From: Blautia massiliensis (ex Durand et al. 2017)
GTDB lineage: Bacteria; Bacillota; Clostridia; Lachnospirales; Lachnospiraceae
Direction of reading: 5' to 3'
Length of the DNA stretch: 64,000 nucleotides
Assembly: GCF_001487165.1 (NCBI RefSeq)
Contig: NZ_LN913006.1
Coordinates: forward strand, 2,112,096 to 2,176,095
Both the position numbers and the translations under genes were made by a program. Below, piece by piece: positions 42,430 to 50,959 of the stretch. Position 1 is the first letter of the stretch, and each line of letters opens with the position of its first letter. The notes below the pieces were generated by a model that did no database searches, was not told the origin of the DNA, and saw only the letters and a list, made by a program, of their open reading frames with translations.

Positions 42430-43965
42430 TTAAGATTTATTACTTTGATCAGCTACAATATTTCCCTGTACAACTCTTCCCTGATCTTTTCCTTTTCTCA
42501 GTCCTCGAACTACCTGCACATTTCCAAGAATCAGATAATCCATTTCTCTCTTAGTGATTTTCGCAAAATTTTTCTTTGAAACAAAATAGAAGGTAACTCC
42601 CATCAACACCCACACGATCAGTGCTGCAAAGGACTGTGGAGCCATGAATGCAGGAGAACCGGGCACGATCAGGAGCAGCAATATTACAACAGAGATCACA
42701 CAGCCGCCCATTGCTACTGCCGGATGGATTTTATTTGTATCTGTATCATCGCCATATTTTTTCAGAAGAATATAAGCACCTGCACAGGTAAAGAAATATC
42801 CGAACGCAGTACCTACGGAACACATATCTACAACCCAGCCGATCACTTCTCTGCCGAAAAATGGGCAGATACAGCAGATGATCATGGTAAACCCAACACA
42901 TATGGACGGAGTTTTATGATCCGGATGAACCTTTTCAAAAGCTGACGGAAGCATTTTTGCTCTTGCCATACCAAATAAAAGACGACTGGATGTCATAAAG
43001 AATCCGTTCATACCGGTAAAAATCCCCATGCACACTGCCAGTGCCACAAAGCACACACCAACTTTTCCCATTGCAAGATCAAGAACTGCACCTGTATGCC
43101 ATTTTACAAGAGTTCCATTCGCATCTGTCATAGTCAGAACCTGCTGCCAGGGAACAACACAATCTGTCACCAGTGCCATTGCACCATAGATCAAAGCACC
43201 TACGATCAATGCTGAAATGATCAGCATTTTGCACTTCTGTGGTGGAAAATCATATTCTTCTGCCGCCTGTGGAATACAGTCAAATCCTACATAAAGGAAC
43301 GGAGCCAATGCCAGGATAGATACAAAACCGCTTCCAAGAGACTTGCCTTCGGCTCCGTATGCCGGCTGCAAGTTTGAAGCATCAAAATGTCCTGTTGCGA
43401 TCACACCAATGACTGATACAACAACCGCTGCACACATGATAAGGACCATCGCAAGCTGAAGATTTCCTACAGATTTCGCCCCTTTGTAATTCATGATCCC
43501 GAAAAGTATGATAAAGAACAGGGATAATCCGACTTCACCCATATATACATCATATCCTGCAATTGTATACAGGTAACCTCTGTTAAAGACTCCAGGAAAA
43601 ATATAGGATACCAATACCGGAAGTGCCGTTGCATTCAAAGCTACAATAGACAGATATCCAAGCGACAGCATCCATCCGCATATGTACGAAGCAGTTCTTC
43701 CAAAGCCTTTATATGCATAGGCAAATTCACCACCCGCTACCGGGAATTTTGCGATCATATAAGAATAGCTGTAGCCTACCACGATCATTAAAAGACCGCC
43801 TGCCAGAAATCCCAGAAACAGTGGGAGCGGTCCACCTGCACGTTCTGTCCAGAGACCACCCTGTATAAAACATCCCCATCCAATGATGGAACCGACTGCA
43901 ACTGCCCAGATCGAACCAGGTCCCATGGATTTTTTTAATTTTGTTCTTTTATTTCTTTCACCCAT
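42430..43965 (-). CDS. APC-family amino-acid permease
   Basis: A 511-residue protein with twelve or more helices. The APC start is clear (GPGSIWAVAVGSIIGWGCFI), as are VAGGEFAYAYKGFGRTASYI and FLYVGFDCIPQAAEEYDFPP, close to ethanolamine/amino-acid permeases of the AAT or EAT type. It would import an amino acid or amine. CAGGAGG precedes the start. The gene is downstream of the PII gene (27 bases) and belongs to the aminotransferase-dehydrogenase cluster, which suggests that it brings in the substrate of the aminotransferase. Confidence 0.9.
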   Translation of the reverse strand: MGERNKRTKLKKSMGPGSIWAVAVGSIIGWGCFIQGGLWTERAGGPLPLFLGFLAGGLLMIVVGYSYSYMIAKFPVAGGEFAYAYKGFGRTASYICGWMLSLGYLSIVALNATALPVLVSYIFPGVFNRGYLYTIAGYDVYMGEVGLSLFFIILFGIMNYKGAKSVGNLQLAMVLIMCAAVVVSVIGVIATGHFDASNLQPAYGAEGKSLGSGFVSILALAPFLYVGFDCIPQAAEEYDFPPQKCKMLIISALIVGALIYGAMALVTDCVVPWQQVLTMTDANGTLVKWHTGAVLDLAMGKVGVCFVALAVCMGIFTGMNGFFMTSSRLLFGMARAKMLPSAFEKVHPDHKTPSICVGFTMIICCICPFFGREVIGWVVDMCSVGTAFGYFFTCAGAYILLKKYGDDTDTNKIHPAVAMGGCVISVVILLLLIVPGSPAFMAPQSFAALIVWVLMGVTFYFVSKKNFAKITKREMDYLILGNVQVVRGLRKGKDQGRVVQGNIVADQSNKS

Positions 43966-43992
43966 ATATATCCTCCTGCTTCATCAATCATA

Positions 43993-44325
43993 TCATTCAT
44001 CATCTTCTCTGGTTTCTTCACTGATCGTATATGCCTCACTGATATCGGAAACAAAAATTTTTCCATCACCATAATGTCCATACTGCCCACTCTTTGCACT
44101 GTTAATGATAATATCTACAACCTCATCTTTTTCTTTGTCCCCAACAGTAATATACAGCATGTTTTTTGCCATTTCCTGATAAAGGACATCCCCTACCTGA
44201 ATTCCTTTTTCCTTACCTCTTCCTGAAATTGCCCATTTTGAAAAAGCAAAATATCCTTCCTGCTCCAGTGCTTTGATGACGTCCATCACTTTCTCAGGTC
44301 TTACGATTGCTGTGATCAGTTTCAT
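43993..44325 (-). CDS. PII-family nitrogen regulatory protein with atypical T-loop
   Basis: A 110-residue PII protein. The first strand MKLITAIVRPEKVMDVIKAL and the conserved YGDGKIFVSDI block (about 84-96) are intact. The T-loop (GRGKEKGIQVGDVLYQEMAK) is about three residues shorter than in GlnB/GlnK and has no obvious counterpart of the modified Tyr51, so control by uridylylation is unlikely; NifI-like or other PII paralogues are alternatives. It probably senses 2-oxoglutarate and ATP/ADP and controls the APC permease encoded next to it, as GlnK does for AmtB. Confidence 0.85.
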   Translation of the reverse strand: MKLITAIVRPEKVMDVIKALEQEGYFAFSKWAISGRGKEKGIQVGDVLYQEMAKNMLYITVGDKEKDEVVDIIINSAKSGQYGHYGDGKIFVSDISEAYTISEETREDDE

Positions 44326-44351
44326 AATCCTTCATCTCCCATCCACAAATA

Positions 44352-44385
44352 CAAAAAGAGCCCAGATACCAAAGTATCCGGACTC
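44352..44385 (-). terminator. Terminator between alcohol dehydrogenase and PII genes
   Basis: GAG.CC.GATAC (44358-44370) pairs with GTATC.GGACTC (44374-44385); the minus strand continues with T5. Confidence 0.75.
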
Positions 44386-44440
44386 CATCGTCTCTCTCTA
44401 TATATTATCATTATTTTTTTCAATATTCAATCAAAATCTT

Positions 44441-45568
44441 TCACTTTCCGGCCAGATATCGATACATCTCATCCAGCATCTCGTCTGTGATCTCTACCGG
44501 ATTGTTATAAAGGTTCGGGTGTCTGCTGATGTGAACCAGCTCCGCAATCTGATCATCATCAAGCTCCAAATCCTTCAGATCACACCGCAATCCTATTTTT
44601 TTCTTTAATTCAAGAACTGCATCCGCCATCTCTTCTGCATCTTTGAATCCAATCCTTCTGGCAAATTCCTCTACACGTTCACCACCTTCGCCTTTTGCAT
44701 TGATTCTTATAAAATAATCCAGGGTCAGGCCACACGCCTCGCCATGCGGGATGTGATAAATATTGGTCAATGGAAATGAACACGCATGGGACGAAGTAGT
44801 TTTCGGTAAAGTAAACGCCAATCCTGCGATCAAAGATGCTTCGCACATTTTCTCCCTTGCTTCCTCATCATCGGGCTTCCTGTATGCTCTGTAAACATAT
44901 TTAAATACCAGTTCTGCTGCATGCATCGCAAGTACATCACAGATCGGCTGATGACCTTTGCTCCAATAGCCTTCGATCGCATGGGAAAGAACATCAATTC
45001 CTGTTCCTGCCGTAACCTGCGGTGGCATTGTATAAGTAAGTTCCGGATCAATGATAGCTGCTGCCGGATAAAATCCCTCTGATACGATCGGCGCTTTTTT
45101 TCCATTTGCATGATCCGAAAGAACTGATACACAGGTCACTTCACTTCCTGTTCCTGCAGTCGTAGGAACTGCGATCAGTGGAAGATGTTTCTCCGGCATT
45201 GCTACTCCGGTTCCATGATACTTACGGATGGAATCCGAAGTCAGAGCTACACTGGCAGCTGCTTTGGCACAATCCATGGGACTGCCTCCACCCAGTGCTA
45301 CCACAAATCCGATATTTTTCTGCCGGATCACTTCCGCACAGGCATCTACCTCTGCAACGTCCGGGTTTGGAGAAACATCTCCAAAAGAAGCAACGATCAT
45401 TCCTTCTGACTCTTTTATGACCTTTTCGGCAAGACCGCTTTTAAAGAAAAACGGTCCTGCCACCAGAAGGCCTCTTTCGCAGCCAAGCTCTCTGGCTATT
45501 TCTTTGATTTCTTTTACTCTACCTTTGCCGAAATGAATTTTTACCGGCTGTAGATAATCCCAGTTCAT
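44441..45568 (-). CDS. Iron-containing (group III) alcohol dehydrogenase
   Basis: A 375-residue Fe-ADH. It has the NAD-binding GGGSPMDCAKAAA (about 95-107), PTTAGTGSEVT, and the metal ligands Asp (AGTGIDVLSHAIEGY, about 190-204) and His (YHIPHGEACGLTLDY, about 268). It should reduce an aldehyde to an alcohol or the reverse with NAD(P)H. It begins 18 bases after the aminotransferase stop with its own AGGAGG, so the two are an operon: the aldehyde released by transamination is the natural substrate. Enzymes of this group include sulfoacetaldehyde and phosphonoacetaldehyde reductases. Confidence 0.93.
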   Translation of the reverse strand: MNWDYLQPVKIHFGKGRVKEIKEIARELGCERGLLVAGPFFFKSGLAEKVIKESEGMIVASFGDVSPNPDVAEVDACAEVIRQKNIGFVVALGGGSPMDCAKAAASVALTSDSIRKYHGTGVAMPEKHLPLIAVPTTAGTGSEVTCVSVLSDHANGKKAPIVSEGFYPAAAIIDPELTYTMPPQVTAGTGIDVLSHAIEGYWSKGHQPICDVLAMHAAELVFKYVYRAYRKPDDEEAREKMCEASLIAGLAFTLPKTTSSHACSFPLTNIYHIPHGEACGLTLDYFIRINAKGEGGERVEEFARRIGFKDAEEMADAVLELKKKIGLRCDLKDLELDDDQIAELVHISRHPNLYNNPVEITDEMLDEMYRYLAGK

Positions 45569-45586
45569 AGGCTACCTCCTGCTTTA

Positions 45587-46924
45587 TCAGTCACAAAATT
45601 TTTCATCGACCATTGTAAGCACTTCATCAAGGATCGGGAGATACTCTTCCAGCTCCTCTTTCGTGATGATCAGTGGCGGACAGATTTCAATAAAGTTCTC
45701 ACGTCCGAAGGTTGCAAAGCCACGTTTTTTTAATTCTGCAAATATCCACGGCATTACCGGTCCGGGTACGCCGTATTCCTGCATCGGTTCTCTGGTTTCT
45801 TTATTCTTGACTACTTCAAGTGCACCGAACAAACCGATACATCTTGCTTCACCAATACATTTATGCTTCTTTACCATCTCATCCATAAACGGAGCAACGA
45901 TCTCGTGCATCTCAGCTACATGGCCCTCGATGTCGTGTTCTTTATAATATTTCATTGCTGCTACACCAGCCGCACATGCAAGTGTATGTCCACTGTAAGT
46001 AAGTCCGCACTGAAGAACATTTTCCTCAAAATACTCCGCAACCTTTTTACTTACAATACATCCGCCCAGCTGTACATAACCACAGGTAACACCTTTTGCA
46101 AATGTAATGATATCCGGTTTCATGTCAAAATTCATAAATGCAAACATTTTTCCTGTACGGTAAAATCCTGCCATAACCTCATCACAGATCAGAAGGATTC
46201 CATATTTGTCACAAAGTGCACGAACACCTTCCATATATCCGTCTGGAGGAAGAATGACACCGTTTGCACCTACTATAGACTCCATCAGGATCGCTGCCAC
46301 ATTTCCGGGGCCTTCATATCTGAGCTGCAGATCCAGCGCATCCAGATATTTTTTCGTTACCTCTGCATCATCAACTCCTTTTGTATATCCGTCACGATAC
46401 ATCTGAGGGTTCATAAAGTGTACGAACCCATTTGCACCACCGATCTCTGCTGCATATCTTCTCCAGTCACCGGAAGCATTGGATGCTCCAAGTGTAGCTC
46501 CATGATAGCTTCTGTAGCAGGAAAAGATCTTGGTTCTTCCGGTTACCATACGTGCCATTTTTATAGCATTCTCATTGGATTCTGCTCCACCATTTGTGAA
46601 GAAAACTCTCTTGTATGTATCTGCTCCTGCTGCTTCTACAAGCATTTTTGCCAGCATGCTCTTAGGCTCGGATGCATATGCCGGTGCCATGAAGCACATC
46701 TTATCAGCCTGTTCCTTGATCGCTTCAACGATCTCCGGAAGCTCATGTCCGAGGTTGGAACACACCAGAAGCGAAGCCATATCTGCATATTTTTTTCCAT
46801 CATAATCGTAAAAATAAATTCCCTCAGCTCTTTCTACCGGTAAAGTATCTGCTCCTGATCTTGCCCATGACTGCATCACATAATCTTTGTGCATCTGTGC
46901 TACTTCTTTTCCTGTTAAACTCAT
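45587..46924 (-). CDS. Class III PLP aminotransferase (omega-amino acid or taurine type)
   Basis: A 445-residue class III aminotransferase. It shows FTNGGAESNENAIKMARMVT (about 105-124), YRSYHGATLGASNASGDWRR, the Asp that holds PLP in LLICDEVMAGFYRTGK and the PLP-Lys in ITFAKGVTCGYVQLGG (near 280). The N-terminus (DYVMQSWARSGADTLPVERA) resembles enzymes acting on beta-alanine, GABA or taurine, but specificity cannot be settled by eye. It would yield an aldehyde that the adjacent Fe-ADH could reduce. GAGGAGG precedes the ATG. The PucR gene upstream is a likely regulator. Confidence 0.9.
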   Translation of the reverse strand: MSLTGKEVAQMHKDYVMQSWARSGADTLPVERAEGIYFYDYDGKKYADMASLLVCSNLGHELPEIVEAIKEQADKMCFMAPAYASEPKSMLAKMLVEAAGADTYKRVFFTNGGAESNENAIKMARMVTGRTKIFSCYRSYHGATLGASNASGDWRRYAAEIGGANGFVHFMNPQMYRDGYTKGVDDAEVTKKYLDALDLQLRYEGPGNVAAILMESIVGANGVILPPDGYMEGVRALCDKYGILLICDEVMAGFYRTGKMFAFMNFDMKPDIITFAKGVTCGYVQLGGCIVSKKVAEYFEENVLQCGLTYSGHTLACAAGVAAMKYYKEHDIEGHVAEMHEIVAPFMDEMVKKHKCIGEARCIGLFGALEVVKNKETREPMQEYGVPGPVMPWIFAELKKRGFATFGRENFIEICPPLIITKEELEEYLPILDEVLTMVDEKFCD

Positions 46925-47013
46925 AATAACTTCCTCCTCTTTATCTGTAATTCAGTTTTAAATATTGTTCATTTTTGCGGTAAACAAACTTATTATTTGT
47001 TGTAGAATAAGAA

Positions 47014-47052
47014 AAGCGCCCGGCCCACATTCATTTGTGAACCAGACGCCTT
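47014..47052 (-). terminator. Terminator or attenuator between pucR-like and aminotransferase genes
   Basis: GCGCCCGGCCCACA (about 47016-47029) pairs with TGTGAACCAGACGCC (about 47036-47050) with mismatches; the minus strand continues TTTTCTT. It ends the PucR transcript 114 bases after its stop or attenuates into the aminotransferase gene. The rest of 46925-47165 holds no gene. Confidence 0.6.
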
Positions 47053-47165
47053 TGTCTTATCTGAGTCATATATTACTCTCGACACTGGCTGTCTGCAATA
47101 GACATCTATCCAATTATTTTTGTGCTGCAGCACAATCATTATTATTCTGCTGCCGCATTTTCCTT

Positions 47166-48359
47166 TTACATTTCATTCATCTGATATAACAGGAAACCCA
47201 GCCTCAGCTGAAAACGCACATCAAAATCAGAAAGATTTTTTCCAAGTATCTCAGCGGCCTTTCCAAGCTTATAATTAATTGTATTTCGATGTACGATCAA
47301 TTCCTGTGACGCACTTTTGACACTGCAGTCGTTAGCCAGGTAGCACTGAAGTACTCTGACCAGATCTGAGTGGTTCATCTCATCATATTCATACAATGGA
47401 GCTACTGTATCTGCCAGATATTCTTTTATTGCTTCCTTATCTGTAAGTGTGAGCAGTACCCTGTAAATCCCAAGATCTTTGTAAAAAATAATCTTTCCGC
47501 CATCTGTGCTTTGCTCGCCCGGAACCTGACAGACACATAATAGATCAGACATTTTTTCCGCAAACTGATAGCTCTTATAAATCTGCCTGATCCCGGAAAT
47601 CTGCTTACTTACACTTACAAAAATCTGTTCCTTCTGACATACCATCCTGCATAGTATCTGAAAAATCCTCTCTGTAGTTTTTCTGCATGCTTCATCAGAA
47701 TAATCACACAAAACCAGAAGAATCTGCTTATCCTGGGCGCAACACAAAATCCCATTATAATTACAGCGGATATGACTGCTCAGTTTAGATAAAATCTGCT
47801 CTAGTCTTGTTCCTGTTACACGATCATTGTCTTCCAGAACACACACATTCACAACCGTATATGCACTGTCTGTAAAATACCCTTTTCTCATCAGTGCCGA
47901 AACATACAGTTCTTCCTGGGACGGACATAAAAAGGCATTGTTCAGTGCCGTCGCAACCTCAATTGCGTTCTGCTGCTCTTTTGTTATTGCAAAACATATG
48001 ATCCGCATGATTTCAGCCATTCGAACCCTCCACGGTACTTCAAATACCGGGAATCCCTTTTTATTTGCAAAATCAATAACATCCTGTCCGATCTCACTGA
48101 TATAAGGCCCTGTATTGATCACGATTCCACTGGCTTTGTTTCGCCATACTTCCTTTACCAGACGAAGAAGAGTCAGATTTTCATTCAATCCTAATCCAGT
48201 TGTAAAAGTAAGCTCCTGTCCCTGCAGAAATGCAGAAATCGTGTCGCTGTCTACCATATGAGTCCATGACACTTCATGATCCAGTCCTGTCTCACCTGCT
48301 ACCAGCTTCATCTCCAGATGCTGTACCTGTTTTATGATCTCACGCAATGTTACTGCCAT
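47166..48359 (-). CDS. PucR-family transcriptional regulator
   Basis: The start at 48359 is chosen after GAAAGGTG; an in-frame ATG 15 codons earlier overlaps the upstream gene. The 397-residue protein has the PucR N-terminal sensing domain (LREIIKQVQHLEMKLVAGET, about 5-125) and a C-terminal helix-turn-helix of the PucR_HTH type (LQCYLANDCSVKSASQELIV and HRNTINYKLGKAAEIL, about 330-385). PucR proteins control purine, amine and amino-acid catabolism. It lies between the exporter and the aminotransferase on the same strand and is the probable specific regulator of this cluster. Confidence 0.92.
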   Translation of the reverse strand: MAVTLREIIKQVQHLEMKLVAGETGLDHEVSWTHMVDSDTISAFLQGQELTFTTGLGLNENLTLLRLVKEVWRNKASGIVINTGPYISEIGQDVIDFANKKGFPVFEVPWRVRMAEIMRIICFAITKEQQNAIEVATALNNAFLCPSQEELYVSALMRKGYFTDSAYTVVNVCVLEDNDRVTGTRLEQILSKLSSHIRCNYNGILCCAQDKQILLVLCDYSDEACRKTTERIFQILCRMVCQKEQIFVSVSKQISGIRQIYKSYQFAEKMSDLLCVCQVPGEQSTDGGKIIFYKDLGIYRVLLTLTDKEAIKEYLADTVAPLYEYDEMNHSDLVRVLQCYLANDCSVKSASQELIVHRNTINYKLGKAAEILGKNLSDFDVRFQLRLGFLLYQMNEM

Positions 48360-48403
48360 ATTTATACACCTTTCTCCACCGCAGCTTCCTGTGATCAACT
48401 GCA

Positions 48404-49114
48404 TCAGACGATCAAAGATACTCCAGATATCAGAAGCAGTATATAAGTCAGATTCAGAAATACCTTCTGAGATACTTTACATACCAGCTTTTTACCTAAC
48501 CATGTAGCTATAAGTAATGGCAGGATACTGATACAGATCAGTCGAATATCTGCCGTTCCAACCAGGCCGCTCCTGAACTGGGTAACCATCAGAAAAAAAT
48601 TCAGCACCACCCATACAGGGGCCACTGTCGCACGAAATTCTTCTTTTTCTTTCAGTACCTGTGTTGCATAGATCACAAGTAACGCCCCTCCTGATACAAA
48701 CATACCATGAATTATCCCTGCCAGGATCAGAACTATCCACAAAATGAGATCCGGAAGTTTTTTCTCTGTATGGATGCACAGATTCTTTAATGCAACTACG
48801 ACGATTATGATTCCATATATTGTCAGAAGAATATTTTCAGATTTCACGATCCGGCAGATCTGTATCCCTGCAAACATTCCAACCAACATGACCGCAGACA
48901 TCTTAAGCAATTCTTTCCAGTTTATATGCCGATATCCGGTCACTGCGATCATCAGTCCGGACAGCCAGGCCATAACATTCAGGACCACCTTTGCATGATC
49001 CAGCCCAAGCAAATAAACGGAGGGCGGCATCGCCAATACCGTACCGGCAAACCCTGTGATAGCCTGAATAACATTAGAAACAAACAATACAAGCAAAAAT
49101 AACAATTCTTTCAT
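48404..49114 (-). CDS. TauE/SafE (TSUP) family membrane transporter
   Basis: A 236-residue protein with about seven helices and the TSUP/DUF81 pattern (ITGFAGTVLAMPPSVYLLGL at the start; GIIHGMFVSGGALLVIYATQ in the middle repeat). The family exports sulfite, sulfonates such as isethionate, or other organic anions. It ends 44 bases before the PucR start and probably shares a transcript with it. Together with aminotransferase, Fe-ADH and permease it recalls gene sets that take nitrogen from taurine and expel isethionate. Confidence 0.88.
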   Translation of the reverse strand: MKELLFLLVLFVSNVIQAITGFAGTVLAMPPSVYLLGLDHAKVVLNVMAWLSGLMIAVTGYRHINWKELLKMSAVMLVGMFAGIQICRIVKSENILLTIYGIIIVVVALKNLCIHTEKKLPDLILWIVLILAGIIHGMFVSGGALLVIYATQVLKEKEEFRATVAPVWVVLNFFLMVTQFRSGLVGTADIRLICISILPLLIATWLGKKLVCKVSQKVFLNLTYILLLISGVSLIV

Positions 49115-49177
49115 AGAGCATTCTTCCTTTTCTGTATTATCTGTTTACCGCACACTCTTTATCACTGCTGATAAAAT

Positions 49178-49217
49178 AAAAAGACGCTTTGCAATAATGA
49201 CTGCAAAACGTCTTTGT
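49178..49217 (-). terminator. Terminator downstream of the DUF134-NifX gene
   Basis: AAAGACGCTTTGCA (49179-49192) pairs with TGCAAAACGTCTTT (49201-49214); T-rich on both sides. Confidence 0.75.
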
Positions 49218-49322
49218 TTTTCTACACTCTTGATTTTAGCACGCTAAAAAGCAAAAGTCAACAGTTGCCTTTCTCCATTACCTTGACACATTCTTTTGTA
49301 TTATTATTTTTTACTATTTTTC

Positions 49323-50096
49323 TTAATGACAGCTATGGCTTCCACATCCATGCTCGCCACATGTATGTCCTTCCCCGTGGCTGTGCTCATGATGAGAACA
49401 TTTCACATCCGGATTATACTCCAGTGTTTCATTGATAAAAGCTTCTACTGCTTCATCCGCATCTCCGGAAACTCCTCCGAAAAGCTTAATGCCGGCTGCC
49501 GCTAACGCTGTCTGTGCGCCGCCTCCGATTCCGCCACAGATCAAAACATCTGCATTCAATGCTTTAAGAACTCCTGCCAATGCGCCATGTCCGCTTCCAT
49601 TGGTATCTACTACTTCTGAATGTACTACTTTTCCTTCCTCTACATCGTAAATCTTAAATGTCTCTGTGTGTCCAAAGTGCTGGAAAATCTGTCCATTTTC
49701 ATACGTTACTGCTATTCTCATGATACCTTCTCCTTTTTCCGCTGCATATTTTTGGTAAATTTCCTGTTTGTAACATCCTCCAAGTCCACAATTACTGCTC
49801 TGACCATCACAGATTTTGAAATCTCCACCTTCAATTTTAAGCGGATATCCATCAATGAGTGCATCTGCTATTTTCTTCCTGGCAATCTCATAAATTCGTT
49901 GAACGGTTGTTCTTGCGACTTGCATAGATGCTGCGCACTGCTCCTGACTATAACCTTTCTTGTCCAAAAGACGGATGGTTTCATACTCATCTACCGTCAG
50001 AACAATAGGTGTTTTTTTCTCAGTATCATCTGCCGGAAAGAATTCTAAAACATTGGGGAAATGGCAAACTTTTCTGCATTTTACTGGTCTCGGCAT
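49323..50096 (-). CDS. DUF134 DNA-binding protein fused to a NifX/NifB-type domain
   Basis: A 257-residue protein. Residues 1-100 are DUF134 (MPRPVKCRKVCHFPNVLEFF and a sigma-like helix-turn-helix at SQEQCAASMQVARTTVQRIY). Residues about 125-235 are a dinitrogenase iron-molybdenum cofactor domain (MRIAVTYENGQIFQHFGHTE and ADVLICGGIGGGAQTALAAA). The tail is His/Cys-rich (HHEHSHGEGHTCGEHGCGSH). Such fusions are frequent in clostridia, where no nitrogenase is needed, and probably sense or handle iron-sulfur or other metals while binding DNA. It stands alone at the border of the accessory region. Confidence 0.88.
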   Translation of the reverse strand: MPRPVKCRKVCHFPNVLEFFPADDTEKKTPIVLTVDEYETIRLLDKKGYSQEQCAASMQVARTTVQRIYEIARKKIADALIDGYPLKIEGGDFKICDGQSSNCGLGGCYKQEIYQKYAAEKGEGIMRIAVTYENGQIFQHFGHTETFKIYDVEEGKVVHSEVVDTNGSGHGALAGVLKALNADVLICGGIGGGAQTALAAAGIKLFGGVSGDADEAVEAFINETLEYNPDVKCSHHEHSHGEGHTCGEHGCGSHSCH

Positions 50097-50254
50097 AAAC
50101 TGCTCCTTTCTTGCTTTTCTTATATAATAGTTCTATAAAAGGCATATGTCAATAACATTTTTGACATATGTCCATATAGCTCAGCTAATAGTATTACTTA
50201 ACCACATCTTTACACTTTTTCATCTTCTGCTTCTGGCAGCGTCCCAAATTCCAC

Positions 50255-50328
50255 TTCCCAAAAACAGTTTCCGGGGGCCGGAAACCCGCATAAATCCAGC
50301 ATTCCCAAAAATCTTTCTTCCCAAAAAG
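50255..50328 (+). repeat. TTCCCAAAAA motif copies, left group
   Basis: TTCCCAAAAAC at 50255-50265, TTCCCAAAAAT at 50302-50312 and TTCCCAAAAAG at 50318-50328, all in the same orientation. The same motif recurs at 57570-57776 and 60429. Confidence 0.65.
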
Positions 50329-50377
50329 GCCTCCCGAAAATGCCTTTTTTATTTTTCTCTATGTCCTTTCGCACCCC

Positions 50378-50779
50378 TTTTGACACTTTTTTCGTAATTT
50401 CATTTGTCAAAACCGGGAAGGCTTTATCCATAAGATATCGAGATAATCCGGCTGCAACAGACTATCCTTTTTTATCCTTTTTTCGGACAATCTTTCCGCG
50501 CCCCTCTTTTTTTCTGTTCACTTTTTAAATCTCTTTTTCTTTTTTTCACAGACCTTTGATGCCTGGTTTTTGGCTTAGTTAAGCCTTTTTTAAGGTTTCT
50601 TTCGGGTTTCTCTTCTCTTTTTTTCATTAAAAAAACCCTGTTCCAGGATTGCTCCTGAGACAAGGTTTTTGGTAGTTCTTTTGGGTTTATTTTTCTTCTT
50701 TTTGCTCGTGGCGGAAGAAGTTTGGATAAATGGGATGCAGTGGTTTTTGACAAGGGATGTTACGAAAAAAATGTCAAAA
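50378..50779. repeat. Pair of inverted 35-bp dyad elements
   Basis: Bases 50378-50412 (TTTTGACA, TTTTTTCGTAA, then TTTGTCAAAA) match the reverse complement of 50744-50779 at about 29 of 35 positions. Each copy is itself a dyad with TTTTGACA and TGTCAAAA arms. They enclose about 330 bases of polypyrimidine DNA. Confidence 0.6.
50628..50672. terminator. Bidirectional terminator-like hairpin
   Basis: AAAACCCTGTTCCAGGA (about 50632-50648) pairs with TCCTGAGACAAGGTTTT (about 50653-50669), A7 before and T5 after. It may end transcription of the SIR2-DUF262 unit on the minus strand. Confidence 0.7.
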
Positions 50780-50959
50780 GGCAGTGCGAAAAAATACTTC
50801 AACTATTCGAATTCGCAAATAAAATCTTGTCACTATACTTTTTAGTATTGGCATTATGGTTCTATTTAGTTTTATATGTGTTCAACTGTCCTAAATCCAT
50901 AGATTGTACTGAATAGTGTTATCAAATTGTTATCACATCTCTGTTATCAATCAATTCCT

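Larger units (their letters stand above)
50097..50959. other. Gene-free AT-rich border region with repeats and a terminator
   Basis: I see no convincing gene in these 863 bases; the open frames are low-complexity Lys- or Phe-rich products of polypyrimidine DNA. It contains three TTCCCAAAAA motifs (50255, 50302, 50318), a pair of inverted dyads (50378-50412 and 50744-50779) and a strong hairpin. It marks the change from core-like to accessory sequence. Confidence 0.6.

Noticed and set aside
50472..50802. Lys-rich frames of 70-93 codons in the border region
   Set aside because: They come from polypyrimidine DNA, overlap a terminator-like hairpin and lack a ribosome site.
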